Notes: generated by a model not told the origin, from the letters alone. Positions 33,061-41,270 are shown, numbered from the stretch's first letter. The stretch: DNA of 64,000 nt from Salinibacillus aidingensis (GCF_039522525.1 NZ_BAAADO010000003.1:124001-188000), one strand, 5' to 3'. Numbers and translations are program-made.

Positions 33061-34224
33061 TTAATTCCTCCTGTTTTCATGTTCTGTATAAACCGTTTGG
33101 GCCGCGGCTACACCTTTTCCAAGCTCGATTTGTTTTCCGGTTTTATATAAGCCGAGTTCTAATAAGCTAATGGTTTGTAAAACATCGGCAGGAGAGGAAT
33201 ACCCCATATGACCGATACGAAAAATTTTTCCTTTCAGATGCTGTTGCCCTCCCGCAATGGATAATCCGAATTCCGTTTTTAAAATACTCCGGAGCTTTTC
33301 CGGGTCAAAATCATCAGGCTGTATGGCTGTCACTGTTGGTGATGCATCCTGGTCCAGAGTTAGTAGAGGTAAACCAAGCGCACGACAGGCAGCCCGTGTC
33401 ATACTCTTCATGGTTTCATGTCGTTTTACAACGTTGTCAATGCCTTCTTCTTCCATAAGATTCAGTACCTGATTCAGTCCAAATAATAAGGATAAAGCCG
33501 GAGTAAAAGGAGTTGAATCCGCGAGTAATTTATCATGATAGGTTGTTAAATCTAAATAGAAACGGGGCTGCGGATTTTCCTTCATTGTCCTCAGTGCTCT
33601 TTCACTGACTGCAATCAAGGTCAGTCCTGCCGGCAGCATCATTGCCTTTTGAGAACCTGTAACGAGAACATCTATCCCCCAGTCATCCATTTTACTTTCG
33701 ACACCGCCAATACAGGATACGCCGTCGACAACAAACAGCGCATTTGACGTTCTGTGTACGATTTCCCCGATCTGTCTGACAGGATTTAATACGCCTGTTG
33801 AAGTTTCGCAAAAGGTGGAAAACACAACTTTTATATTTGGATGCTGCCTCAGATATTCCTCAATTTCCGCCGGATCTGCGGCACTTCCCCAGGATACTTC
33901 GATGACATGGGTTTGATAATCATAGCTGTTGCATATTTTTTTGAATCGGTGCCCAAACGCGCCTGTAGCAATGACGAGGACTTCATCACCGGGCTTAGCA
34001 CTGTTTACAACCGCAGCCTCAAGGCCGGCAGTACCGCTTCCGGCAACAATCATAATCTCCTGTTCGGTTCCAAAGACGGGCTTCAGCCTTGGGCGCAGTT
34101 TCTGAATTAATTCCTTTGCTTCACGTCCACGGTGACCAATCATCGGCTGAGTCATTGCATGCTGCACACTAGGTGGAATTGGTGTTGGTCCGGGGATTCG
34201 TAAAAATGCTTGATCCTGTAGCAT
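33061..34224 (-). CDS. class V aminotransferase, probable phosphoserine aminotransferase by context
   Basis: A 387 aa PLP enzyme of the alanine-glyoxylate/serine-pyruvate type (RIPGPTPIPPSV, AGSGTAGLEAAV, FVVDGVSCIGGVESKMDDWGIDVLVTGSQKAMMLPAGL with the PLP-lysine). It is not SerC-like in sequence. Related archaeal class V enzymes (MJ0959 type) serve in serine synthesis, and pairing with serA under one T-box suggests the same here. ATG follows AAGGAG. Confidence 0.85.
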   Translation of the reverse strand: MLQDQAFLRIPGPTPIPPSVQHAMTQPMIGHRGREAKELIQKLRPRLKPVFGTEQEIMIVAGSGTAGLEAAVVNSAKPGDEVLVIATGAFGHRFKKICNSYDYQTHVIEVSWGSAADPAEIEEYLRQHPNIKVVFSTFCETSTGVLNPVRQIGEIVHRTSNALFVVDGVSCIGGVESKMDDWGIDVLVTGSQKAMMLPAGLTLIAVSERALRTMKENPQPRFYLDLTTYHDKLLADSTPFTPALSLLFGLNQVLNLMEEEGIDNVVKRHETMKSMTRAACRALGLPLLTLDQDASPTVTAIQPDDFDPEKLRSILKTEFGLSIAGGQQHLKGKIFRIGHMGYSSPADVLQTISLLELGLYKTGKQIELGKGVAAAQTVYTEHENRRN

Positions 34225-34257
34225 GTGTAAACACTCCTTTATGGGATTGTTTTTTTT

Positions 34258-34544
34258 TCATATAAAAAACCTTTCACCCCTTAATTAAGAAGGGGCGAAA
34301 GGTTATTCTTCCGCGGTACCACCCTTATTCACTGCTTCCAAACACTCCTGAAGCAGTCTTCATTGGTCCTCATGCGTAACGTGCATGTACCGGGCAGACC
34401 TACTGGCGATTCAACCTGCCAACTCCGAAGGGCTATCCATCACTCTCACCACTGGTTTACACCACCCACCAGCTCTCTGACGTATGAGCAATCATGGACT
34501 TGTCTTCTTCACCGTATTAACGTATAACCGTATTAAATGAATTT
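34258..34544 (-). ncRNA. T-box leader of the serine operon
   Basis: The minus strand carries the T-box sequence AGGGTGGTACCGCGG (34311-34325), a stem I region with AGAGAGCTGG and GGTGTAAACCAG, and a terminator at 34260-34304 (ACCTTTCGCCCCTT with its complement, then T-run). T-boxes read uncharged tRNA through a specifier codon. A TCG serine codon lies in GAATCGCCAGTAGG (minus strand, 34407-34409) where a specifier loop may fall. That assignment is tentative, but serine is what the genes predict. Confidence 0.88.
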
Positions 34545-34550
34545 TAATCT

Positions 34551-34578
34551 ATCATAGCAGACTTATAACGAATGTCAA
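34551..34578 (-). promoter_or_regulatory. sigma-A promoter of the serine T-box operon
   Basis: On the minus strand TTGACA (34573-34578) and TATGAT (34551-34556) are spaced by 16 bases. Confidence 0.75.
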
Positions 34579-34590
34579 CCTGCAAATTTG

Positions 34591-34623
34591 CTTTAGCGCT
34601 TTAAAGCGTGTGGGGACAGTCCC
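34591..34623 (+). repeat. left copy of a 33-base long-range inverted repeat
   Basis: This segment, ending TGTGGGGACAGTCCC, recurs in inverted orientation at 41220-41252 with one mismatch. It lies just upstream of the serine promoter and the ECF sigma promoter. Confidence 0.75.
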
Positions 34624-34631
34624 GAAAATTT

Positions 34632-34658
34632 TGTAACAAAATGATAGGCTGATTCGTA
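34632..34658 (+). promoter_or_regulatory. ECF-sigma-type promoter of the sigma/anti-sigma operon
   Basis: TGTAAC (34632-34637) and CGTA (34655-34658) with a 17-base spacer resemble the SigX/SigW/SigM class (TGAAAC-N16-CGTA/C). It lies 24 bases before an ECF sigma gene, so autoregulation is likely. Confidence 0.55.
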
Positions 34659-34681
34659 GTCAGGTTGAAGGGGGAGAGAGG

Positions 34682-35191
34682 ATGTCGCATAAAAATCTTG
34701 ATGATATTTACCGTTCACATATGCCTGAAATATTTCGCTATTTGCTCTCTCTTACCCGTGATGGTTATTGGGCAGAGGACCTGGTACAGGAGACTTTTGT
34801 CAGGGCTTACCTACATATTGAAGAGCTTGATCCTCCCAGAATAAAACCTTGGTTATTTAAGGTTGCTTATCACGTATTTATTGATGCTGTACGGAAAAAT
34901 AAGCGTCAGATTGTGAAAGATCAGCCGTTTTTCCAGCAAATAAAAGGAAATGCATCCACCGAAGAAGAGGCTATTACCCGGAATCAACTCCAGGAGCTGG
35001 AAGAAGTGCTTAAAACCTTACCAGAAAAGCAAAAGCACGCAGTTTTATTAGCTGATTTCCATGATCTATCTTATAAAGAATCAGCGAGTATCATGGAGGT
35101 TTCCATTTCGTATTTTAAAGTATTGTTATTTCGAGGCCGTCAAACTCTTCGTCGTTTAAAAGAAAGGAGTGATTCAGCGGATGAGAGATGA
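34682..35191 (+). CDS. ECF-subfamily RNA polymerase sigma factor
   Basis: A 169 aa sigma factor: region 2 (YLLSLTRDGYWAEDLVQETFVRAY, then WLFKVAYHVFIDAVRK) and region 4 (LPEKQKHAVLLADFHDLSYKESASIMEVS). Controls an envelope stress regulon. ATG behind GGGGGAGAG. Its stop overlaps the start of the anti-sigma gene by 11 bases, implying translational coupling. Which B. subtilis ECF factor it equates to is uncertain. Confidence 0.9.
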   Translation: MSHKNLDDIYRSHMPEIFRYLLSLTRDGYWAEDLVQETFVRAYLHIEELDPPRIKPWLFKVAYHVFIDAVRKNKRQIVKDQPFFQQIKGNASTEEEAITRNQLQELEEVLKTLPEKQKHAVLLADFHDLSYKESASIMEVSISYFKVLLFRGRQTLRRLKERSDSADER

Positions 35192-36326
35192 TTTCAAGGA
35201 AAAGCTTAAGGCTTATTCAGAAGGGAAGCTATCAGAAGAAGAAACGCTGGAGGTAGAAAAAGAATTAGAAAAGATGGAAGTCTACCAATCCTATTTAGAT
35301 GAGCAGCTGGATGACGAAACAGAAAATCGATTCCAGCCAAATGATCAAAAAATCATTCGAAAAGGAAAATGGAAGGCAAGAATCAGCAATGCTGTAACGG
35401 CAATTTCTATACTTATACTTATTGCATTTTGCAGCAGTCTGGTAAACAGTATTTTTTATTCCTGGGGTGAACCAGATCGTATTGAAGTATATAACGACGT
35501 AATTGAATCTGCTATTGCTGTAACCAATCCCAATATTGAGGTTGGCAGTAGAGGCTCAAATACAGGCTTTTTCTTTTTTAATAATAAAAGTGATCTCAAA
35601 AAAAGAATAGGGAATAAGAATGAAAAGGTGGGAAGCTTTGAAATGAATTTCTTTTATGGATTCCCTTTCTCTCCAACTATTGAAAAAGATATCGAGCAAA
35701 ATTCAATGTTCATTTATCCTGTGGCTGAAAACAAGAATATTTCTGATGATCATGAATGGGAGCGACTCAATCATTTACCAGAGGGAACAGTAGCAGAAGC
35801 TTATATCTCTCTGGACCAGCTCTATTCAACAAAAAAACTTTTATCATTGCTTGAAAATTACCAGACCGTAAAGCCTGCTTGGTTCGCCGTTGATACCGGA
35901 ATTGAGAAAGAGGAAGCAAAACAGAGAGGACCAACTCCCACCGATTCTATTGGTTTTCCAAGTTTGCCGATTTGGCATCCTGAAGATTTAGAAATCACTT
36001 CAAGGGAAACCGAGGATAAAGGCTTTTACAGTAATGTGACGATTGAGGAGGGGACGTACCCTAATGTTTCAGATTATGGAAGTGCAGAGCTGCGAAATGA
36101 AAATTTTATTCGCACACTGGAGATTATGAATGAGCATAAGCGGATTTCGAACCGAGTCGCCCAATCTTCAGACCTTAGACTAAATAAACGGATGGATTAT
36201 GTAAAAAATCATGGGGTCCACATTTATGGAGTTGTGATAACAGGGCCTTCCAAAGAAATTTTAGCATTAAGGGGTGAAGATTGGATTTCCAGTCTTTCTA
36301 TTGGAGAAGTAAGATTGTGGAATTAA
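35181..36326 (+). CDS. membrane anti-sigma factor (sigma-regulator N- and C-domains)
   Basis: A 381 aa protein: cytoplasmic N-terminus (1-65) rich in charged helices that would hold the sigma factor, one membrane helix (about 68-90, AVTAISILILIAFCSSLV) and a 290-residue external domain with patterns of the Sigma_reg_C family (VAEAYISLDQLYSTKKLLSLL; KPAWFAVDTG; YGVVITGPSKEILAL). ATG at 35181 lies inside the end of the sigma gene, after AAAGGAG. The ABC transporter just downstream may be a regulated target. Confidence 0.85.
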   Translation: MRDDFKEKLKAYSEGKLSEEETLEVEKELEKMEVYQSYLDEQLDDETENRFQPNDQKIIRKGKWKARISNAVTAISILILIAFCSSLVNSIFYSWGEPDRIEVYNDVIESAIAVTNPNIEVGSRGSNTGFFFFNNKSDLKKRIGNKNEKVGSFEMNFFYGFPFSPTIEKDIEQNSMFIYPVAENKNISDDHEWERLNHLPEGTVAEAYISLDQLYSTKKLLSLLENYQTVKPAWFAVDTGIEKEEAKQRGPTPTDSIGFPSLPIWHPEDLEITSRETEDKGFYSNVTIEEGTYPNVSDYGSAELRNENFIRTLEIMNEHKRISNRVAQSSDLRLNKRMDYVKNHGVHIYGVVITGPSKEILALRGEDWISSLSIGEVRLWN

Positions 36327-36434
36327 AGAGAAGTTCAAGATTTATAAATTTATGTAAAATGTATCTTTTGCATTTTCTAAATTATGTTAAAATAACAAGA
36401 GTTGGATAACATATATTTCCTATTGGAGGTAAAC

Positions 36435-37352
36435 ATGGAATCAAGTTCAGTACTAGAACTAAGAAATGTAACAAAAAAGCTTGGAAACAAAAATGTAGTT
36501 GATGATTTATCTTTTTCCATCCAATCAGGCGAAGTGTTTGGATTGCTTGGTCCGAATGGGGCGGGAAAAACGACAACCATTCGGATGATTGCCGGGTTAA
36601 TTTCGAAATCAAATGGAAAAGTATTCATTAATGGGGTAGACGCTGATGAGAATTTCAAACAGGTCATGTCTGAAATGGGCGCGATTGTCGAAAATCCGGA
36701 AATGTATAAGTTTTTAACGGGTTATCAGAATCTGCTTCATTTTGCCAGAATGGCCCAGGTTTCAATTACAAAAGAACGTATCAAAGAGGTTATTAAGTTA
36801 GTAGATTTAGAGAAAAACATTCATCGGAAGGTCAAAACTTACTCGCTCGGAATGAGGCAGAGGCTTGGGGTTGCTCAGGCGATTCTGCATAAGCCTTCCC
36901 TGCTCATTTTTGACGAGCCTACAAATGGATTGGATCCACAAGGAATTTATGAATTTCGTACTTATTTAAAAAAGCTGACGGAACAAGGAGTTGCCGTGAT
37001 GGTATCAAGCCATTTGTTAGCTGAAATGCAGCAGATGTGCGATCGTGTCGCCATTATTCAGGAAGGCAAGCTTATTGACATCAGTTCTGTTCATGAGTTA
37101 AGGGAGGACCATGGTGCAGACACACTGGTCCAATTTGAAGTCGATCAGCCAGAACTGGCAAAGGAAAAACTAACGGATTTTGAATTTGAAATTGTTGACG
37201 GATATCTGCAATGCCCCGCAAAACGCAGTGATATACCGTCTATTAATAAAAAATTGGTACAAGCCAATATTCAGGTTTTTGGAATTTCCAGCAAAAACCC
37301 ATCACTTGAGGAGAAGTTTTTAGCCATAACGAAGGGAGGAGAGGAAGTATGA
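36435..37352 (+). CDS. ABC-2 type transporter ATP-binding protein
   Basis: A 305 aa ATPase of the BcrA/antibiotic-resistance class: Walker A GPNGAGKTTT, Q-loop GAIVENPEMYKFLTG, signature YSLGMRQRLG, Walker B LLIFDEPTNGLDP, H-loop SSHLL, and a C-terminal regulatory extension. ATG behind TTGGAGG. It overlaps the permease gene by 4 bases. Position after the ECF sigma/anti-sigma pair suggests a role in cell-envelope stress or peptide export. Confidence 0.9.
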   Translation: MESSSVLELRNVTKKLGNKNVVDDLSFSIQSGEVFGLLGPNGAGKTTTIRMIAGLISKSNGKVFINGVDADENFKQVMSEMGAIVENPEMYKFLTGYQNLLHFARMAQVSITKERIKEVIKLVDLEKNIHRKVKTYSLGMRQRLGVAQAILHKPSLLIFDEPTNGLDPQGIYEFRTYLKKLTEQGVAVMVSSHLLAEMQQMCDRVAIIQEGKLIDISSVHELREDHGADTLVQFEVDQPELAKEKLTDFEFEIVDGYLQCPAKRSDIPSINKKLVQANIQVFGISSKNPSLEEKFLAITKGGEEV

Positions 37353-38353
37353 TGAAATTGTTCTCCCTTGTTTATAATGAAAATATAAAAGTGTTTAAAC
37401 GCATTCGTACGTGGATTATGTTTGGTATTATGGCTTTCGCTGTTCTTCTTATGGCTTTCTTAATGCACCAGGGCGGACAGAACCAGGATTGGGAGCAGCG
37501 TGCGCAGGATGAAATTCAAAGGTATGAAGATCAGATTGAGGCAATAAATGAATCCATGCAGCAGGCTGAAAATCAGGAGAATTCCGAACAGGCACAGCAG
37601 GTCATGCCCAACGCCGAGGAGGAAATTTCCAGTATTCAGGGTCAAATTGACAGACTTGAGTCCCATCTGGAGGAAGGAAAAAACCCTTATGAACGGAATG
37701 TATGGACTTTTATGTCTGATTCGACAGGCTTAATTGCCCTTATATCCTTATTTGTGGTGATTGTCGCAGCAGATATTGTCGCAAGTGAATTTTCCTGGGG
37801 AACTATAAAAATGCTGATGATTCGTCCTTTTACCCGGGGAGAAATTTTATTATCCAAATTTACCACAGTGGTTCTTTTTCAAATCATTATTCTGGCGCTT
37901 CTGTTAATGACTTCCTGGCTTATCGGGGGAATGTATTTCGGCTTTGCACCACTTGATTATGAAAGTATAACTTTTACAAATTCAGGGCAGATGGAAGCGG
38001 AAACGGTTAGTATTGAAGTATTGAAAATTTACGGAGTGGAATTTATCAGGTTATTAGTGATTGCATCGCTGGCCTTTATGATCTCCACTATTATGAGAAG
38101 TAACACATTTGCGATTGGAATTGGCGTTTTTATTTTGCTGTCTGGAAATATTATAACCGGTTTGTTAAGGCAGTACGAATGGGGGAAATATGTGCTGTTT
38201 CCGAACTTGAATTTGACTCAATATATCCATAATTTGTCCCCGCCATTTGAAGGAATGACTCTTCCTTTTTCCATAGGGGTAAATGCAGTTTATTTTGTCA
38301 TTTTCATGGGACTCACCTGGTATATATTTAAAAAACGGGATATTGCCGGGTAA
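37349..38353 (+). CDS. ABC-2 type transporter permease
   Basis: A 334 aa membrane subunit with about six helices: one N-terminal (about 15-37), a Gln/Glu-rich extracytoplasmic loop of about 75 residues (38-115), and five more from residue 128. The end TWYIFKKRDIAG is typical of ABC-2 permeases. The start ATGA overlaps the ATPase stop. Partner of the preceding ATPase. Confidence 0.85.
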   Translation: MMKLFSLVYNENIKVFKRIRTWIMFGIMAFAVLLMAFLMHQGGQNQDWEQRAQDEIQRYEDQIEAINESMQQAENQENSEQAQQVMPNAEEEISSIQGQIDRLESHLEEGKNPYERNVWTFMSDSTGLIALISLFVVIVAADIVASEFSWGTIKMLMIRPFTRGEILLSKFTTVVLFQIIILALLLMTSWLIGGMYFGFAPLDYESITFTNSGQMEAETVSIEVLKIYGVEFIRLLVIASLAFMISTIMRSNTFAIGIGVFILLSGNIITGLLRQYEWGKYVLFPNLNLTQYIHNLSPPFEGMTLPFSIGVNAVYFVIFMGLTWYIFKKRDIAG

Positions 38354-38363
38354 AAAGTGTGGA

Positions 38364-38398
38364 AGAGCCAGGTTCCGAATGGAAGCCTGGCTTTTTAG
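38364..38398 (+). terminator. intrinsic terminator of the ABC-2 operon
   Basis: AGAGCCAGG and CCTGGCTTTTT arms. Confidence 0.8.
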
Positions 38399-38424
38399 TT
38401 TGTGACTGAGGCCTGCAAAAATGT

Positions 38425-38576
38425 TTAGAGAGGTTCGAATGTTTTACAATCTGTTTCTTTCTGATGATTGGCTTCTTTCCCGCTGTGGCTTACGACGTAA
38501 ATTGCCTCGGCTGTACATTTATTGCCTACTGCCCAATATTTACAGTTTTTCACTTCGCAAATACGTCCTGAGCCAA
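38425..38576 (-). pseudogene. DUF1540 protein gene with a one-base frameshift
   Basis: On the minus strand GGGGGTGG precedes a TTG (38574-38576) reading LAQDVF, which is the normal DUF1540 opening. After the TTT (plus AAA, 38559-38561) the frame must shift by one to continue CEVKNCKYWAVGNKCTAEAI, then YVVSHSGKEANHQKETDCKTFEPL and TAA. One extra T would give a 50 aa protein with the usual four cysteines. Either a young pseudogene or a base-calling error. Family function is unknown; it may bind metal. Confidence 0.7.
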
Positions 38577-38800
38577 GCTTTCCACCCCCTGTTTTTATAA
38601 GGATACCTCTCGTTTGAAAAAATCATTCAGATTCAGAAAGGATGATTTTGACCAGGTTGGAGAGGGTCATTTAGTTACCGGGATGTGTTTGTCAACGCAG
38701 AGGATTTAGCTGGAAACGAAATGATAAGGCCAAAACTAAAAAATCACGAACTTGTTTATCATAAAATCATAAAATGTGAATAAAATTTTTAAAAACTGTT
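38577..38800. other. intergenic stretch with an unidentified open segment
   Basis: A plus-strand frame around 38680-38786 reads YRDVFVNAEDLAGNEMIRPK and ends in a TAA near 38785. It has no start or ribosome site; possibly a gene remnant, not identified. Confidence 0.25.
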
Positions 38801-38828
38801 GAACCATTGTCCATTCCCTGTTATAATT
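38801..38828 (+). promoter_or_regulatory. sigma-A promoter of tRNA-Gly
   Basis: TTGAAC followed by a 17-base spacer and TATAAT, ending about 40 bases before the tRNA. Confidence 0.75.
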
Positions 38829-38868
38829 TCAAATATCAGTTCAACAACGAATGTTTTCGACAAAATTT

Positions 38869-38942
38869 GCGGGTGTAGTTTAGTGGTAAAACCTCAGCCT
38901 TCCAAGCTGATGTCGTGGGTTCGATTCCCATCACCCGCTCCA
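38869..38942 (+). tRNA. tRNA-Gly (anticodon TCC)
   Basis: 74 bases including an encoded CCA. Acceptor GCGGGTG pairs with CACCCGC, D-arm AGTTTAGTGGTAAAAC, anticodon loop CTTCCAA, T-arm GTGGGTTCGATTCCCAT. All cloverleaf elements are present. Confidence 0.95.
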
Positions 38943-38963
38943 GCAATTATAATACATGTTACC

Positions 38964-39008
38964 AACGCAGTGTTTCGTTTGGCTCGCCACGAAGCATTGC
39001 GTTTTTTA
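38964..39008 (+). terminator. intrinsic terminator of tRNA-Gly
   Basis: AACGCAGTGTTTCGT pairs imperfectly with ACGAAGCATTGCGTT, followed by T-run. Confidence 0.8.
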
Positions 39009-39094
39009 ATGGAATCATATATTTTAATCCTTCTGGTTAGTATGGAAACGGGATTGCGTCTTCATTTATGCTGATTTGCTGTTTTTTTAAAGTG

Positions 39095-39412
39095 AATCAG
39101 TCACGTTTTTGCTTTTATCTGTCGTTTTTCTGATTTTATCCGTCGCTAGGAGCGAAAACCAAGTCAGTATCGACGCTCAATCGATCGGCTGAGTTTTACA
39201 TCGATTGGTTCTGACGGGGAATCGGTCACATAAGGACGTTTATCAACCGAATCTGGAGTTTTATCAGTCACCTCGAGCAAAAATCAAATCAGTTTCGGCC
39301 GTCAATCCTTCAGTTGATTTTTTATCGACCAAAGTGGGCTGGGAATCAGTAGAATATCCCGGTTTATCAATCGAATTCCTGGTTTTTTCAGTCTGAATTC
39401 TTGTTTTTAAGT
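39095..39412 (-). repeat. repeat island C: long degenerate 21-base-period TTTATC array
   Basis: Inverted relative to islands A and B. The C of successive ATC cores falls at 39098, 39119, 39140, 39182, 39202, 39223, 39244, 39265, 39285, 39307, 39326, 39347, 39368 and 39389, with a decayed copy at 39410: steps of 21 or 42, with occasional 19, 20 or 22. The best copies read TTTTATCAGTC, TTTTATCCGTC and TTTATCAATCG. About fifteen units, with no conserved spacer. Open frames seen here are side effects of the periodicity. Confidence 0.75.
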
Positions 39413-39531
39413 CTGCCAGTTCGTCCCCCGTTAAACCATCCCTGTCTGACTTGAATTTCCGCCACTTGCCTTGTATCCTTGGATTGTTAAGCAAAAAGTT
39501 CGATTCTTAGTAGATGAGGTGTTTGGATTTT

Positions 39532-41250
39532 ATGCAAAAGTTGCGATCTCAACTGCGAAATATTGATGGAAAAAGCTATAAAGGTTATAAATCCTTGCAG
39601 GGAAGCTATCAATTTCAGCAATATAAACTTGCAATTGACTATGTTCAGGGGGATCCGTTTGCTTCCCCGTCAAAAATCAGACTGATTATTCCTGATAAGG
39701 ATTTTCCAATTAAAAAAGAGTGGATTCAGGGAAAACAGCGGAAAATATACACTGAGGATGTGATTGCCCGCCATGTTGCCCGGGCGATTCGGAAAAATCA
39801 GGCCACTGTACGGGGTTCCGGAAAAAGTGGACTTTTAAGCATTGATGTGCCCGGACAGGAAATTCTGGAGCGGACGGCTGTAACCACAGATGGGTCTCAC
39901 ACAACCATTTGTCTTTCAGTAGGTTTGCCTGCAAATGGCCGTCGTATTAATGGTCGGGAAGCCGAGAAATTATTTTTTCAAATCATTCCGGACATTTTAA
40001 AGCAATCGGTATTTTCGATTAAAGATCACGATATTGAGGCTGTTGTCCAATTGGCGGATCAGCAGGAAGCGATTCGTAAAAAGATGAAAGAGAATAATTG
40101 GATTGCCTTTGTTGCGGATGGGGCGATTTTGCCTCGTGAAAGCGGCATTAGCAATCGTCCGTTGAAAAAGGCTGTACCTTTTCAGAGTCCAGAGGAAAAT
40201 CGGGTTTCCATCGAATTGCCGCATCGTGATGAACCTTTAACAGGAATGGCCCTGAAGCAGGGAATTACGGTCATTGTTGGTGGTGGCTATCACGGAAAAA
40301 GTACGCTGCTTACGGCCATTGAACGTGGCGTTTATCACCATATTAAGGAAGATGGGCGTGAATATGTTCTTACCGACCCAAATGCAGTGAAGGTTAGAGC
40401 TGAGGATGGTCGTAAGGTAACCAATGTGAACATCTCTCCTTTTATTAACAATCTCCCACATGGGGAAGATACTGGAGAATTCAGCACGGAAAATGCCAGT
40501 GGAAGTACATCACAGGCGACAAATGTGATGGAGGCTCTTGAAGCAGGGGCTTCCACCTTATTAATTGATGAGGATACGAGTGCAACCAATTTCATGATTC
40601 GTGATCAGCGGATGCAGGAACTGGTTGTGAAGGAAAAAGAGCCGATTACACCGTTTATTGATAAAATCAGTCAGCTGCGGGATGAGCTTAACGTTTCCAC
40701 GGTGCTCGTGATGGGTGGATCCGGTGACTATTTTGATGCTGCGGATCAGGTGATTATGCTTGATGAGTATATTCCGCATAATGTGACACAAAAAGCGAAG
40801 GACATTGCGAGTCAGTTTCCAAGTGAACGAAAGCATGGAGATGAGTCATTTGGGACGATTTCAGACCGGATCTTTTTACCTGAAAGTTTAGATAGTCGTA
40901 AAGGGAAAAAGTCCAAAGTACAGGCAAAAGGTCTTGATAAAATTTTGATGGGCAAAGTGGATATTGATCTCCAGCAGGTTGAACAGCTGGTAGACGTTTC
41001 CCAGACCCGTATGATTGCACAGATTCTGCATCATTTAGAGCAAAAAGGCTGGCTGAAACAGAAAAAATCTTTGAGTGAGCTGTTGGATGAAATTGAAAAA
41101 CAAATGGACACAAGAGGACTTCCTTCATTTACCCCAAGACCACATGAACATCCAGGGGAACTCGCAAGACCAAGAAGATTCGAAATAGCCGCCACACTTA
41201 ATCGATTACGTACAGCCAAGGGACTGTCCCCACATGCTTTAAAGCGCTAA
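39532..41250 (+). CDS. ABC-class P-loop ATPase of the COG3044 family
   Basis: A 572 aa soluble protein, predicted ATPase of the ABC class. An N-terminal domain of about 230 residues precedes Walker A (VIVGGGYHGKSTLL), Walker B (TLLIDEDTSATNFM), a switch segment VLVMGGSGDYFDAADQVIMLDEY, and a C-terminal wing. The biological role in bacteria is unknown; a trypanosome homologue (MRB1590) is RNA-linked. ATG 39532 is 10 bases after GAGGTG. The last ten residues (KGLSPHALKR) are encoded by the right copy of the 33-base repeat, so the tail is probably a late acquisition. The gene sits beside tRNA-Gly and queG. Confidence 0.82.
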   Translation: MQKLRSQLRNIDGKSYKGYKSLQGSYQFQQYKLAIDYVQGDPFASPSKIRLIIPDKDFPIKKEWIQGKQRKIYTEDVIARHVARAIRKNQATVRGSGKSGLLSIDVPGQEILERTAVTTDGSHTTICLSVGLPANGRRINGREAEKLFFQIIPDILKQSVFSIKDHDIEAVVQLADQQEAIRKKMKENNWIAFVADGAILPRESGISNRPLKKAVPFQSPEENRVSIELPHRDEPLTGMALKQGITVIVGGGYHGKSTLLTAIERGVYHHIKEDGREYVLTDPNAVKVRAEDGRKVTNVNISPFINNLPHGEDTGEFSTENASGSTSQATNVMEALEAGASTLLIDEDTSATNFMIRDQRMQELVVKEKEPITPFIDKISQLRDELNVSTVLVMGGSGDYFDAADQVIMLDEYIPHNVTQKAKDIASQFPSERKHGDESFGTISDRIFLPESLDSRKGKKSKVQAKGLDKILMGKVDIDLQQVEQLVDVSQTRMIAQILHHLEQKGWLKQKKSLSELLDEIEKQMDTRGLPSFTPRPHEHPGELARPRRFEIAATLNRLRTAKGLSPHALKR

Positions 41251-41252
41251 AG
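41220..41252 (-). repeat. right copy of the 33-base inverted repeat
   Basis: Reverse complement of 34591-34623 with one mismatch, core GGGACTGTCCCC. It contains the stop codon (41248-41250) and last codons of the ATPase gene. Confidence 0.75.
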
Positions 41253-41270
41253 GGAAAGGAGGGGAATGGT

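Noticed and set aside
34591..34612. cre site at AGCGCTTTAAAGCG upstream of the sigma gene
   Set aside because: It resembles a cre site only partly, and the same bases recur inverted at 41.2 kb as part of a longer repeat, which explains them better.
39095..39412. CRISPR array
   Set aside because: The repeated core is only about 9 bases, unit length 21 is too short, copies are degenerate, and no cas gene is in the window.
39205..39494. Open frames on both strands before the COG3044 gene
   Set aside because: They come from the 21-base (seven-codon) periodicity of the repeat island; no ribosome site or protein-like composition.
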